Source: CAYGAW01 sp964347945
GTDB lineage: Bacteria; Chloroflexota; Anaerolineae; UBA7937; B3-Chlor
NCBI GenBank assembly: GCA_964347945.1
Contig: CAYGAW010000194.1
Span: 4,439-68,438 of the forward strand
Reading direction: 5' to 3'
DNA length: 64,000 nt
The notes under the pieces are model-generated. The model worked only from the letters and a program-made list of their open reading frames with translations, ran no database searches and was not told the DNA's origin. Positions 9,193 to 17,850 of this stretch are shown piece by piece. Position numbers and translations under genes: made by a program. Within the stretch, counting starts at the first letter, position 1, and the number at the start of each line of letters is the position of its first letter.

Positions 9193-9235
9193 AGGGATCC
9201 AACCTCCTTGGGTCTTTGTCTCTCTGCTTCTATTC

Positions 9236-10396
9236 TCATTTCAGCAACGAGCGGGAGATCACCAAACGCTGTATCTCGCTCGTACCTTCGTAGATTTGCA
9301 GGAGCTTGGCGTCGCGCATGTACTTTTCCACAGGGTATTCCTTGACATATCCGTAGCCCCCGAAGATCTGCACAGCGTCGATGGCGATTTGCATGGCGCT
9401 GTCGGCTGCGAAGCACTTGGCGATGGCAGATTCATAGCTGTTGCGCAGGCCTTGATCCGCCATCCATGCCGCTTGCCAGACTAGCAGACGTGCGGCCTCC
9501 ACCTTGATGGCCATGTCGGCCAACATGAATTGGATGGCCTGGAAAGAAGCGATCGGCTGCCCAAACTGCTCTCTATCCTTGGCGTAATTCACCGCAGCTT
9601 CCATGGCAGCGCGAGCGAGTCCCACCGCAGCCGCGCCGACCTCTGCGCGTATCTTATCCAAGGTCTCCATGACCAGTCCGAATCCTTCCCCCTCCTCTCC
9701 GAGGCGGTTTTCTACTGGGACCCGAACATCCTCGAAAATCACCTCTCTGGTGCTGGCCGCGCGCTGACCCATCTTGTCCTCCTTCTTTCCGAAGGAGAGG
9801 CCTGGCAGATCACACGGAACCACGAGCACAACGAGGCCCCTATGGCGCTGAGTAGGGTCAACCGTAGCCGTCACTGTGTATAGCTTTGCCACGCCCCCGT
9901 TGGTGATGAAACGTTTGGTGCCGTTGAGAACGTAGGAGCCTCCGTCGCGCTTGGCCCTGGTCCTCACGCTGGCAACGTCCGAACCGGCGCCGGGTTCGGT
10001 GAGGCAGAAAGCCGCCAGCGCCGGCTCGGCGCAGAAGGGTTTCATGAATCGCTCCATCTGTTCGGGCGTGGCGGCAATGTTCAGCGGAGTCAGGCCGAGC
10101 GTACTGGCCACGAAGGTGCTGTATATCCCTGCACATCCGGCGGCAATCTCCTCGGCGACGAGGCAGTCTTCGAAATAGCCCAAGCCTGCGCCTCCGTACT
10201 CCTCGGGAACGGTGATGTTGATGAGGCCGATGTCGTGAGCCTTTTCCACGAGTTCCCAAGGGTACTCTTCGATACGGTCGGCTTCAGCCGCGATGGGGAC
10301 AATCTCGTTCTGGGTGAATCGCCGAGCAAGCTCTCGCAGGGCCTCTTGCTCGTCACCGAGAGAGGGGTTGAACATATGCTCTGTGCTGCTGCCCAC
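9236..10396 (-). CDS. Acyl-CoA dehydrogenase
   Basis: The protein is 386 residues with the full fold: N-terminal helices, the FAD signature CLTEPGAGSDVAS, the middle beta domain, and the C-terminal helical domain with RDREQFGQPI-type residues and IFGGYGYVKEYPVEKYMRD. The expected catalytic base is Glu370 in YEGTSEIQR, as in short/medium-chain enzymes. It oxidises an acyl-CoA to the 2-enoyl-CoA and gives electrons to ETF, encoded just downstream. The chain length is not readable. The frame opens at a GTG; an ATG at 10375 fits the family start better, but neither has a strong ribosome binding site. Confidence 0.94.
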   Translation of the reverse strand: MGSSTEHMFNPSLGDEQEALRELARRFTQNEIVPIAAEADRIEEYPWELVEKAHDIGLINITVPEEYGGAGLGYFEDCLVAEEIAAGCAGIYSTFVASTLGLTPLNIAATPEQMERFMKPFCAEPALAAFCLTEPGAGSDVASVRTRAKRDGGSYVLNGTKRFITNGGVAKLYTVTATVDPTQRHRGLVVLVVPCDLPGLSFGKKEDKMGQRAASTREVIFEDVRVPVENRLGEEGEGFGLVMETLDKIRAEVGAAAVGLARAAMEAAVNYAKDREQFGQPIASFQAIQFMLADMAIKVEAARLLVWQAAWMADQGLRNSYESAIAKCFAADSAMQIAIDAVQIFGGYGYVKEYPVEKYMRDAKLLQIYEGTSEIQRLVISRSLLK

Positions 10397-10450
10397 TCCT
10401 GAGGAATTCTGCGCAGACGGGTCCGAGGATTCTCACGTTTCTCCGCCGTC

Positions 10451-10479
10451 ATTGTACCCAAACTCGGCGGGGTTGTCAA
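10451..10479 (-). promoter_or_regulatory. Near-consensus sigma70 promoter for acd-etfB-etfA
   Basis: On the minus strand TTGACA and TACAAT are exactly 17 bases apart, about 55 bases before the acyl-CoA dehydrogenase start. This implies strong, probably housekeeping, expression. Confidence 0.7.
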
Positions 10480-10521
10480 ACGAATCCAGTCTGACAGGGC
10501 GGGGGAGAGAAACGCGTGTGA

Positions 10522-12753
10522 CTACCCGCACTGAGAGTAGCCGCACGAGGGGCAGCGGAGGCAGCCTTCAACGAACTCGACCATGGTGCCGCAGTCAGGA
10601 CACTCGGGGCACATGCCCAGGAGGTTCCTGGCAACCATGCCCACAGCAGATACAGTGATAGTCTCAGCAGCGCTGTCGTCGACATACCTGTGCATCGCTT
10701 TGCCGACGGCATCCGCACAGGATAAGATGATGTTGCCCTCTTGCCAGGCCGGAGCCGGGCAGCGGATACCCTGCAGCTGCCTGATGATCACGTCCGCTTC
10801 GATGCCGGAGCGGAGGGCCAGAGAGATCAAGCGCCCAATCGCCTCTGAATGGGAAGCCATGCAGCCTCCACTCTTGCCCATGGTAGCGAAGACTTCAAAG
10901 AGGCCTTCCTGATCCTCGTTGATCGTGACGTATATGCTTTGTCCGCAACCCACCGTGATCTTCTCTGTCATCCCGTGGGTCACCGTCGGACGCGCACGCG
11001 GAGCTCTGATCGCCCTCTTGCGCTGGCTTTCTGCCAGGCCTCTCGTCAGGACCTGGGACGCCCGACTGCCGTCACGGTAGATGGTAACCCCCTTGCAGCC
11101 GAGCTCGTAGGCGAGTAGGTACGCCTTCTCCACGTCCTCCTTAGTAGCATCGTGGGGGAAGTTGATGGTCTTGGACACTGCGTTGTCGGTGTGCTTCTGA
11201 AATGCGGCCTGAACCCGGATATGCCATTCGGGAGCGATGTCATGGGCGGTTACGAGTAGCCTTCGAGTCTCAGCCGGCACTTCATCTAGGTCTTGAAGAG
11301 TGCCCGTCTGAGCCACCTTCTTCATCAACTCATCGCTGTGGAAGCCCTGTTCGTGGGCCAGCTGCTCGAAGATGGGGTCTAGCTCCAAGAGGGCGTCTCC
11401 GTCAAGTACGTGCCGTCTGTATACCAAGGCGAAAATGGGTTCGATGCCGCTGGAGGTACCGGCGATGATACTGATGCTACCGGTGGGCGCGATAGTTGTC
11501 ACAGTGGCGTTCCTTAACTTGGGACCGCCTGGCACGTCGTAGATGGTGCCCGGGAAGTTGGGAAACACGCCGCGCTCTTCCGCCAGGGCCGCCGAGGCCT
11601 GCCGGGCCCTCTCCTGGATGAACCGCATGACCTCTTCAGCAGTCGTCACAGCTGCTTCCGAATCGTAGGGTATACCCAGCGTGATGAGCATGTGGGCGAA
11701 GCCCATCACTCCTAGCCCTATCTTGCGGTTGGCCAGGGTCATCTCCTTTATCTGGGGCAGAGGATACTTGTTGCAATCTATGACGTTGTCCAGGAAGTGT
11801 ACCGCACACTCAACCGTCTGTCCCAGGCGCTGATAATCAACCTTGCCGTCCACGACCATCTTGCACAGGTTGATGGAGCCCAGATTACAGCTCTCGAAGG
11901 GCAGGAGAGGCTGTTCGCCGCAGGGGTTGGTGCTTTCGATCTCGCCCACAAGAGGGGTAGGATTGCCCTCATTGAGCTTGTCGAGGAAGATTACCCCAGG
12001 ATCGCCGTTCTTCCATGCCAGCTCCGCTATCTTGTGGAAGACCGAGCGGGCCCGCAGGCGTTTGACCACCTCTCCAGAGCGAGGATTGATGAGAGGGAAC
12101 GTAGCGTCCCGACGTAGAGCTTCCATGAACTGTCTGGTCAGGCCCACGGAGATATTGAAGTTGTTGAGCCTCCATTCATCCGCCTTGGCGGTGATGAAAT
12201 CCAGGATATCTGGATGGTCTATCCTCAAAATCGCCATATTGGCGCCGCGTCTGGTCCCCCCTTGCTTGATGGCTTCAGTCGCGGCGTCGAAGACTTCCAT
12301 GAACGAGATTGGGCCGGAGGCTATCCCGCCTGTCGATTTGACAACATCCCCTTTGGGCCGCAGCCGCGAGAACGAGAAGCCAGTCCCTCCTCCACTCTGG
12401 TGGATGAGCGCAGTGTTCTTGACGGTTTCGAAGATGCTCTCCATTGAGTCTTCGATGGGAAGCACGAAGCAAGCTGAAAGCTGCCCGAGACTCCTCCCGG
12501 CGTTCATGAGGGTGGGGGAGTTGGGCAGGAACTCGAGGCTAGCCATGGGGCGACGGAATTCCTCGGCTGTGCCCGCCACGGAAGCTGATGGATCGTATGT
12601 GACGTCTACCTGAGCCACGTGTTCGGCCACACGCCGGAACAGTTCCTCTGATGTCTCTGTTATTCTACCTGTCTCATCCCTCTTCAGATATCGCCTTTCC
12701 AACACCGTCATGGCATTGGGCGATAGCTCAAGGGCGGCACTTCCGCGCGACAT
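10522..12753 (-). CDS. nrdJ: Adenosylcobalamin-dependent ribonucleotide reductase (class II)
   Basis: About 743 residues. It makes deoxyribonucleotides from ribonucleotides using B12 and needs no oxygen. Visible motifs are the first redox cysteine in QLSACFVLP, the radical-site loop NPCGEQPLLPFESCNLGS, and TTIAPTGSISIIAGTSSGIEP. The C-terminal Cys-rich tail (CPECPDCG ... CPSCGYSQCG) looks like a zinc ribbon plus the mobile thiols that re-reduce the active site. I start it at the ATG with GGAG seven bases upstream; an earlier in-frame start would overlap nrdR. Regulation by the adjacent NrdR is expected. Confidence 0.95.
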   Translation of the reverse strand: MSRGSAALELSPNAMTVLERRYLKRDETGRITETSEELFRRVAEHVAQVDVTYDPSASVAGTAEEFRRPMASLEFLPNSPTLMNAGRSLGQLSACFVLPIEDSMESIFETVKNTALIHQSGGGTGFSFSRLRPKGDVVKSTGGIASGPISFMEVFDAATEAIKQGGTRRGANMAILRIDHPDILDFITAKADEWRLNNFNISVGLTRQFMEALRRDATFPLINPRSGEVVKRLRARSVFHKIAELAWKNGDPGVIFLDKLNEGNPTPLVGEIESTNPCGEQPLLPFESCNLGSINLCKMVVDGKVDYQRLGQTVECAVHFLDNVIDCNKYPLPQIKEMTLANRKIGLGVMGFAHMLITLGIPYDSEAAVTTAEEVMRFIQERARQASAALAEERGVFPNFPGTIYDVPGGPKLRNATVTTIAPTGSISIIAGTSSGIEPIFALVYRRHVLDGDALLELDPIFEQLAHEQGFHSDELMKKVAQTGTLQDLDEVPAETRRLLVTAHDIAPEWHIRVQAAFQKHTDNAVSKTINFPHDATKEDVEKAYLLAYELGCKGVTIYRDGSRASQVLTRGLAESQRKRAIRAPRARPTVTHGMTEKITVGCGQSIYVTINEDQEGLFEVFATMGKSGGCMASHSEAIGRLISLALRSGIEADVIIRQLQGIRCPAPAWQEGNIILSCADAVGKAMHRYVDDSAAETITVSAVGMVARNLLGMCPECPDCGTMVEFVEGCLRCPSCGYSQCG

Positions 12754-12799
12754 GTTGTTTCTCCAGCGATCAGCAAGCGGGGTCCGCCTGGCCGCTGTG

Positions 12800-13291
12800 C
12801 TACAAGTCAAGGGGAAGCTGAGACTCCAATTCAGCTTCCCGTCTCTTCCACTCTTTAAACTCCTCGATTTCGTCGGCCAGGCTATCTACGTCCCGGAAGC
12901 GGCGATACACAGAGGCGAAACGCACGTACGCTACGTCATCCAGTTCGCGCAACCGAGTCATCACCATCTTGCCGATAGTTTCGCTCTCTACCTCAGCTCG
13001 TCCTAGGTCGTAGAGTTCTCTTTCTATCTCCTTGACCATCTGCTCCAGGGTCTCGGTGGGAATGCGACGCTTGGCGCAGGCACGCAGGATCCCAGTCAAG
13101 AGTTTGTCGCTGTCGAAAGGCTCCCGGCGCCCGTCCCTCTTCACTACGAAAAGGCTGGTCTTCGCCACTCGCTCGTAGGTGGTGAAGCGCTGTTGGCAGT
13201 TCCTGCACTCCCTGCGTCGCCGGATGCCCTCGCCGACCTCCCTAGTATCTATGACCCTTGTGTGCTTCTTGCCGCAGTAGGGGCACTTCAT
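12800..13291 (-). CDS. nrdR: Transcriptional repressor NrdR
   Basis: The protein is 163 residues. An N-terminal zinc ribbon has Cys3, Cys6, Cys29 and Cys32 (MKCPYCG ... RECRNCQ). It is followed by an ATP-cone (about 48-140, starting VVKRDGRREPFD) that senses ATP/dATP. NrdR binds paired NrdR boxes and represses ribonucleotide reductase genes when dATP is plentiful. AAAGGAGG lies seven bases before the chosen ATG. nrdJ follows after 46 bases, so the repressor and its likely target share a transcript. Confidence 0.96.
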   Translation of the reverse strand: MKCPYCGKKHTRVIDTREVGEGIRRRRECRNCQQRFTTYERVAKTSLFVVKRDGRREPFDSDKLLTGILRACAKRRIPTETLEQMVKEIERELYDLGRAEVESETIGKMVMTRLRELDDVAYVRFASVYRRFRDVDSLADEIEEFKEWKRREAELESQLPLDL

Positions 13292-13343
13292 GGTCTCTCC
13301 TCCTTTGACGAGATGGAGACCCGGGTTTGCACAATGCACTAAT

Positions 13344-13390
13344 ACACTATATGTGGCACGTAATGCGAGTGCTGCCCCAACATGTTGTGG
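13344..13390. promoter_or_regulatory. Pair of NrdR boxes upstream of nrdR-nrdJ
   Basis: Two 16-base sites start at 13344 and 13375, exactly 31 bases apart. Each matches 11 of 16 positions of the published NrdR-box consensus (acaCwAtATaTwGtgt): acactatatgtggcac and ccccaacatgttgtgg. A 15-base gap and three-turn spacing is the standard arrangement. They lie about 50-100 bases before the nrdR start; a TATAGT on the minus strand inside the first box could be the -10. Confidence 0.65.
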
Positions 13391-13500
13391 CGTAGGCCTC
13401 ATAAAGTTAGCACAAAGGCATGAGTATGGCAAGGCCAGAAGGCCTTTCAAACCTTAAAAGTTAGGGACTGGGCGTGTTTCGGTGTGAGAGGAAGAGGGGG

Positions 13501-13531
13501 AGGGGGAAGGTGGCGCAGTAACCTTCCCCCT
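13501..13531. repeat. Perfect 11-bp inverted repeat downstream of ftsZ
   Basis: AGGGGGAAGGT and ACCTTCCCCCT enclose a nine-base loop. No T-run follows on either strand, so it is more likely an mRNA 3'-end stabiliser or a pause site than a classical terminator. Confidence 0.55.
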
Positions 13532-13581
13532 GGAAAGGATCCTTCTGGCAAGAGAGTCCCGACTCTGCTTGCGCAGAAAGA

Positions 13582-13595
13582 GGGCCTTTCGGCCC
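13582..13595 (-). terminator. Candidate terminator of the dcw operon
   Basis: On the minus strand GGGCC-GAAA-GGCCC forms a five-pair stem with a GNRA tetraloop, followed by TCTTTCT, about 75 bases after the ftsZ stop. The U-tract is imperfect. Confidence 0.4.
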
Positions 13596-13668
13596 CCAAA
13601 GGGAGGAGGACAAGGATGTTCGTGTTGCTCGTCAGTACCTTGGACGAGGTACTTCTCGCCTCTGGGAC

Positions 13669-14727
13669 CTATCGCCGGCGCAAGAAGGCCGGAATGTCGA
13701 GATTCTCGTTGTCAAAGGCCGGTATAGGAAACTCCTTTATCTTAGACGTTTCTGTCACGGGCAGCCGCTTCTGGGCACCGTCGAAGCCGGTGGCGATGAC
13801 TGTGATCTGAATCTCGCCGTCCTCCATCTCGGGATCCATGACCGCTCCGAAGATGAGGTTGACGTCGGGGTGAGCCATTTCCCTGATAACCCTTGCGGCT
13901 TCATTCACTTCGTGAAGCGTGAGGTCGGTCCCTCCGGTCACGTTAAAGAGGACCCCAGTCGCTCCGTCGATGGTGACATCCAGTAGGGGGCTGCTGACCG
14001 CGGCATGGGCGGCATCCACAGCCCGTGCCTCACCGTTGGCGTGCCCCACTGCCATAAGGGCCGAACCACCCTTGGCCATGATGGTCCGCACATCGGCGAA
14101 ATCCAGATTGATCAAGCCTGGCACAGTGATCAGTTCGGAGATCCCTTGTATGCCCTGACGGAGGACGTCGTCGGCCACGGAGAAGGCTTCCTGGATGGAG
14201 GCTTTCTTGTCCACCAACTCCAACAGCCGGTCATTAGGGATGACAATCAGAGTGTCAACCCGCTGTTTGAGTTCGGCGATGCCTTCCTCCGCTACCTTCG
14301 TACGATGCTTCCCCTCGAAGGTGAAAGGCTTGGTGACAACGCCGAGGGTGAGGGCGCCTGCCTCCTTGGCCAGTCGACCGATGAGAGGAGAAGCACCGGT
14401 GCCTGTACCTCCGCCGATACCAGCCGTGATGAAGACCATGTCTGCGTCCTCCACGACCTTCCTGAGCTCCTCCTCGCTCTCTTGTGCGGCCTTGGCCCCG
14501 ATCTCAGGGTCACCGCCGGCTCCCAAGCCTTTCGTAAGCTTGTCGCCGATACGAATCTGGTAGGGCGCCTCGGAGAAGAAGAGGGCCTGAGCATCGGTGT
14601 TCACCGCGATGAACTCCACTCCCTGCAGATTCTCCTTGATCATGCGGTTAATAGCATTGCCGCCCCCACCTCCGACGCCGATGACTTTGATCTTGGCGAA
14701 GTTACCCAGCTCCGGTATGTAAGTCAT
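13669..14727 (-). CDS. ftsZ: Cell division GTPase FtsZ
   Basis: The protein is 352 residues. It polymerises into the Z-ring at midcell. The GTP-binding loop GGGTGTG is at 105-111, preceded by GVGGGGGNA near the N-terminus. The T7 loop is around NLDFADVRTIM. The C-terminal tail DIPAFLRRR is the conserved peptide that binds FtsA and other partners. The linker between the globular domain and this peptide is only about 30 residues, shorter than in many bacteria. GGGAGGT lies eight bases before the chosen ATG. It is the last gene of the dcw run. Confidence 0.97.
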   Translation of the reverse strand: MTYIPELGNFAKIKVIGVGGGGGNAINRMIKENLQGVEFIAVNTDAQALFFSEAPYQIRIGDKLTKGLGAGGDPEIGAKAAQESEEELRKVVEDADMVFITAGIGGGTGTGASPLIGRLAKEAGALTLGVVTKPFTFEGKHRTKVAEEGIAELKQRVDTLIVIPNDRLLELVDKKASIQEAFSVADDVLRQGIQGISELITVPGLINLDFADVRTIMAKGGSALMAVGHANGEARAVDAAHAAVSSPLLDVTIDGATGVLFNVTGGTDLTLHEVNEAARVIREMAHPDVNLIFGAVMDPEMEDGEIQITVIATGFDGAQKRLPVTETSKIKEFPIPAFDNENLDIPAFLRRR

Positions 14728-14796
14728 TCTTTGCCACCTCCCTTTCTTTGGTTCGACCATTGGGGAATTGTCCAGACGGCCGCGGTCCATAGTACT

Positions 14797-16023
14797 CTAT
14801 CCTGGCGTGAGGACGTGAAACACGTTCTTGAAGTGCCCCAGCAAGCCTCGTTGGCGCCCTGCGCCATTGTGACTGGTGTCGGGCCCACATCTCAGAGCCC
14901 ACAGGAGGAGACCGACGCTGCAAGCATGAGCGGGATCTCTCACACTCTCCACCAGCCCGTCCATTTCTTGTGGCGTTCCAATGCGCACGGGCAAACGAAG
15001 GACCTCGCGAGCAAACTCTTTGATCCCGGCCAACTCTGCTGTCCCGCCACACAGCACTACTCCCGCTGGGAGGAGGCCATCGTAGCCTGAACGCTTTATT
15101 TCTCGCCGTACGAGTTCAAGGATCTCCTCTGACCGAACTCCGATTATCTCCGCCAATCGATGACGGGACACCGAGCGATGCGAATTGTCCCCGAAGGATG
15201 TCGCATCGATGGATTCGTCCGGCTCCACGGTGTCCGCCACGGCGTGGCCGTATTTCGTCTTGAGAGTCTCGGCCACCGTGAAGGGCGTGCGCAATCCTAC
15301 CGCCACGTCGTGCGTCAAGTGATTGCCTCCGACAGGCAGAACGACCGTGTGCCACACGCTGCCGTCAATGAATATCGCGATGTCCGTGGTACCACCCCCT
15401 ATGTCGACCACGGCCACACCAAGTTCTTTCTCGGCAGTGGTCAACGCCGCCTCGCCCGCGGCGACAGCCTGCAATATGAGATCCATGACGCGAACGCCAG
15501 CGCCCTGTACGCAGTGGACTAGATTATGAATCGAGGCAGACGCTCCTGTGACTATGTGTGCTTCCACTTCAAGGCGAAAACCTCGCAGTCCGACAGGATT
15601 GCGCACCCCATCCTGCCCATCGATGGTATAGCCGCGAGGGATGGCGTGGAGGAGTCGACGATTGTGTGGTATGGCTATGGCGCGGGCTGCGTCCAGAGCG
15701 CGGTCTACGTCCTCCTGCACGATGGTGCGCTCGCCCCGAGAGATAGCGGCAATCCCTTTGCTGTTGAGTCCAGAGATATGAGCACCAGATATGCCAATGT
15801 AGGCGCTGTCTATTTCGTAGCCAGAGATTTGCTCCGCCTTTTCCACGGACTTGGAGATGGCTTGCGTTGCCTGCTCGATGTCAAGGACGACGCCCTTGCG
15901 CAAGCCTCGGGAAGGGGCGACCCCTATTCCTACAATGCGGATCTGAGCCTCTTCATTAAGCTCCCCCACCAATGTGCACACTTTCGTGGTGCCCACGTCT
16001 ATGGCAACTATGGTCTCTTCCAC
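14797..16023 (-). CDS. ftsA: Cell division actin-like protein FtsA
   Basis: About 408 residues. It anchors FtsZ to the membrane. The actin-type ATP sites are AIDVGTTKVCTLVGE near the start and VVDIGGGTTDIAIF in the middle, with LCGGTAELAGI later. The C-terminal GLLGHFKNVFHVL is an amphipathic membrane-targeting helix. A GTG at 16023 has a strong GGGGAGG five bases upstream and is preferred over a GTG at 16047 or an ATG at 16041. ftsZ follows after about 70 bases. Confidence 0.95.
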   Translation of the reverse strand: MEETIVAIDVGTTKVCTLVGELNEEAQIRIVGIGVAPSRGLRKGVVLDIEQATQAISKSVEKAEQISGYEIDSAYIGISGAHISGLNSKGIAAISRGERTIVQEDVDRALDAARAIAIPHNRRLLHAIPRGYTIDGQDGVRNPVGLRGFRLEVEAHIVTGASASIHNLVHCVQGAGVRVMDLILQAVAAGEAALTTAEKELGVAVVDIGGGTTDIAIFIDGSVWHTVVLPVGGNHLTHDVAVGLRTPFTVAETLKTKYGHAVADTVEPDESIDATSFGDNSHRSVSRHRLAEIIGVRSEEILELVRREIKRSGYDGLLPAGVVLCGGTAELAGIKEFAREVLRLPVRIGTPQEMDGLVESVRDPAHACSVGLLLWALRCGPDTSHNGAGRQRGLLGHFKNVFHVLTPG

Positions 16024-16059
16024 GTTGTCCTCCCCCCGCATCTTCACCCGGCCAGTGGC

Positions 16060-16917
16060 CTACGGTTCCGCATTCGCTGCTTCGGCCAACCGGTAGTGAG
16101 GGCTGTCCGGGAACCGGACGTCTATGAACTCTACGGCTGCCCCCTGACTCGCCAGGCTCTCCACTAGCGCCCTCATGATGGCCACCTTGACTTCTGCGCC
16201 CTCAGTGCCTCCGAGATGTATGCGCCAACCCTGCTCGTTCTCGAGGCTGAGTCCGTACTGCTGCGAGTAGCCGAATTCCGTGAACCCAGGCAGCAGGTCT
16301 TGGTATCTCTCCGCTGCGGCTATGATGTCCAGGTCTAGATGGTCGCCTAGCTGACGAGGCGTGGAGTCGAGATCCCTGATGAGGACCGAAGGTTCTCTTT
16401 CCGTAGGAAGGGACACAACTGTGCCTTCATCGTCCACTCCGTAGCGCTCCTGCCCAGTCTGCCAGACGACTAGTGCCTGACGCTCTCGCACGTTGACCAT
16501 CATCCGGTTCGGGAGGCTGAGTTGCACTTCTGCTTCCCTTATGTCCGGAAGAGTGGAGATGGCCTCTTCAAGCTCCTGCGGGTCCATGAAGAAGATGCTG
16601 AATCCCTCCATGTTCGTCTGCCTCATGATCTCTTCTGCCGACACCAAGGTGCTGCCCAGGACCGTAGGTTCGTAGACGTAGAAAGAATCGGACGCGAAGA
16701 AGAAAGCCAGCAGTGAAAGTAGCACCAAGGCCAAGAGGAGGCTGGCAAGCTTCGGGCCCATCGTCACTCTCGCTCGGCCGGCAGGCCGCATCGGCAGCTT
16801 CTCTCGCGCCACTTCCAGTTCGTAATTCCGTCCGAGGCGCATTTGCGAACGACGCCGCCTCGTCTTCGTTCTCCTTGTACCGAGCAGCGATGCCACGCTA
16901 GTATCTACCTCCCGCAT
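16060..16917 (-). CDS. ftsQ: Cell division protein FtsQ/DivIB
   Basis: The protein is 285 residues: a basic cytoplasmic tail of about 50 residues (RRTKTRRRRSQ), one transmembrane helix (about 56-75), then a POTRA domain (VYEPTVLGSTLVSAEEI onward) and the FtsQ beta domain (SLPNRMMVNVRERQALVVW). It scaffolds FtsL and FtsB/DivIC at the septum. The ATG is three bases after the murB stop. The family diverges strongly, so the call rests on architecture plus position between murB and ftsA. Confidence 0.88.
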   Translation of the reverse strand: MREVDTSVASLLGTRRTKTRRRRSQMRLGRNYELEVAREKLPMRPAGRARVTMGPKLASLLLALVLLSLLAFFFASDSFYVYEPTVLGSTLVSAEEIMRQTNMEGFSIFFMDPQELEEAISTLPDIREAEVQLSLPNRMMVNVRERQALVVWQTGQERYGVDDEGTVVSLPTEREPSVLIRDLDSTPRQLGDHLDLDIIAAAERYQDLLPGFTEFGYSQQYGLSLENEQGWRIHLGGTEGAEVKVAIMRALVESLASQGAAVEFIDVRFPDSPHYRLAEAANAEP

Positions 16918-16920
16918 TGT

Positions 16921-17850
16921 CTATGCGTGTGCCCATTCGCCGACCAGTTCTATCTCCAATTCCAGCTCCACATCGTGAAGTTGGTGCACCTTATCCTTGA
17001 CCAACTCGATCAGTTGGAGCACATCGGTGGCCGCGGCGGATCTCAAGTTTACGACGTAGTTGGCATGTTTGAGCGAGACTTGAGCGTCACCGACCCTTCT
17101 ACCTTTCAGTCCTGCCTGTTCTATCAACTGGGCCGCGGAGAGCCCAGGCGGATTCTTGAACACGGAGCCGGCGCTCGGTTCGTGAGGCTGGGCAGCGCGC
17201 CGGAGGGCGTCATACTGAGCCACACGATCACTCAGAAGCTGGGGGGATTCCGGTGAGAGAAGCAGGTCCGCGGATAGAATCACTTCAGCTGGAGACTGCT
17301 GCTCTCTGAACCGACTTGCACGGTAGCTGAGTTTGAGTTGCTCGGCCGCGAGTTCTTGCACCGCGCCGACTTGGTCCAAGATCGTGACTCTGCGTACCAC
17401 GTCGGCGATTGCTCCATCGTAGGCTCCTGCATTGTTGACAATGGCACCTCCCATGGTGCCCGGGATACCTGCGGCCCATTCGAGCCCCTGTGATCCGCTT
17501 GCGGCGCTCTTGCGCGCCAGACGTGCTAGCGGCGCGCCGGCTTCAGCGTGCAGGATCTGCGATTTCGAGTCCAATGCAAAGCCCTGGCATCGATTCTCGA
17601 TCACCAGACCTCTGAAGCCCTCATCCGACACGAGAAGGTTGGTGCCCCTGCCGATGACGAGACAAGGTCGACCTAGCTCCCGCGCGAGCTTCACCCATCC
17701 ACACAATTGCTCCTGGTTCTTGACCACGGCTAGGTAGTCCGCTGGTCCGCCAATGCGATAGGAGGTGTGATTGCTGAGCGGCTCATTGCGCAGCAGTCCG
17801 GCCTCTAGCCCTCTCTCCCGAGCCACAATGTGCAGCTCATTCTCGGCCAT
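16921..17850 (-). CDS. murB: UDP-N-acetylenolpyruvoylglucosamine reductase MurB
   Basis: The protein is 309 residues. It reduces UDP-GlcNAc-enolpyruvate to UDP-MurNAc with NADPH and FAD. The FAD-binding loops are SYRIGGPADYL, GRGTNLLVSDEGF and GIPGTMGGAIVNNAGAYDG. SYRASRF and the proton-donor serine in PSAGSVFKNP mark the active site. The fold fits the shorter type II enzymes. The start overlaps the murC stop by one base (TAATG). Confidence 0.95.
   Translation of the reverse strand: MAENELHIVARERGLEAGLLRNEPLSNHTSYRIGGPADYLAVVKNQEQLCGWVKLARELGRPCLVIGRGTNLLVSDEGFRGLVIENRCQGFALDSKSQILHAEAGAPLARLARKSAASGSQGLEWAAGIPGTMGGAIVNNAGAYDGAIADVVRRVTILDQVGAVQELAAEQLKLSYRASRFREQQSPAEVILSADLLLSPESPQLLSDRVAQYDALRRAAQPHEPSAGSVFKNPPGLSAAQLIEQAGLKGRRVGDAQVSLKHANYVVNLRSAAATDVLQLIELVKDKVHQLHDVELELEIELVGEWAHA

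Larger units (their letters stand above)
13391..13668. other. Intergenic region between ftsZ and nrdR with hairpins
   Basis: No gene is seen. The region holds several inverted repeats: a 5-bp stem with a GAAA tetraloop near ftsZ, a perfect 11-bp hairpin, and AAGGCC-AGAA-GGCCTT at 13431-13446. It probably ends the dcw transcript and contains upstream parts of the nrdR promoter. Confidence 0.5.

Noticed and set aside
13484..13810. A 108-residue plus-strand frame between nrdR and ftsZ
   Set aside because: It is mostly repeats and hairpins followed by antisense ftsZ; low-complexity Gly/Arg start and no ribosome binding site.
14005..15090. A 361-residue plus-strand open frame
   Set aside because: Antisense to ftsZ and ftsA; composition is that of a shadow frame.
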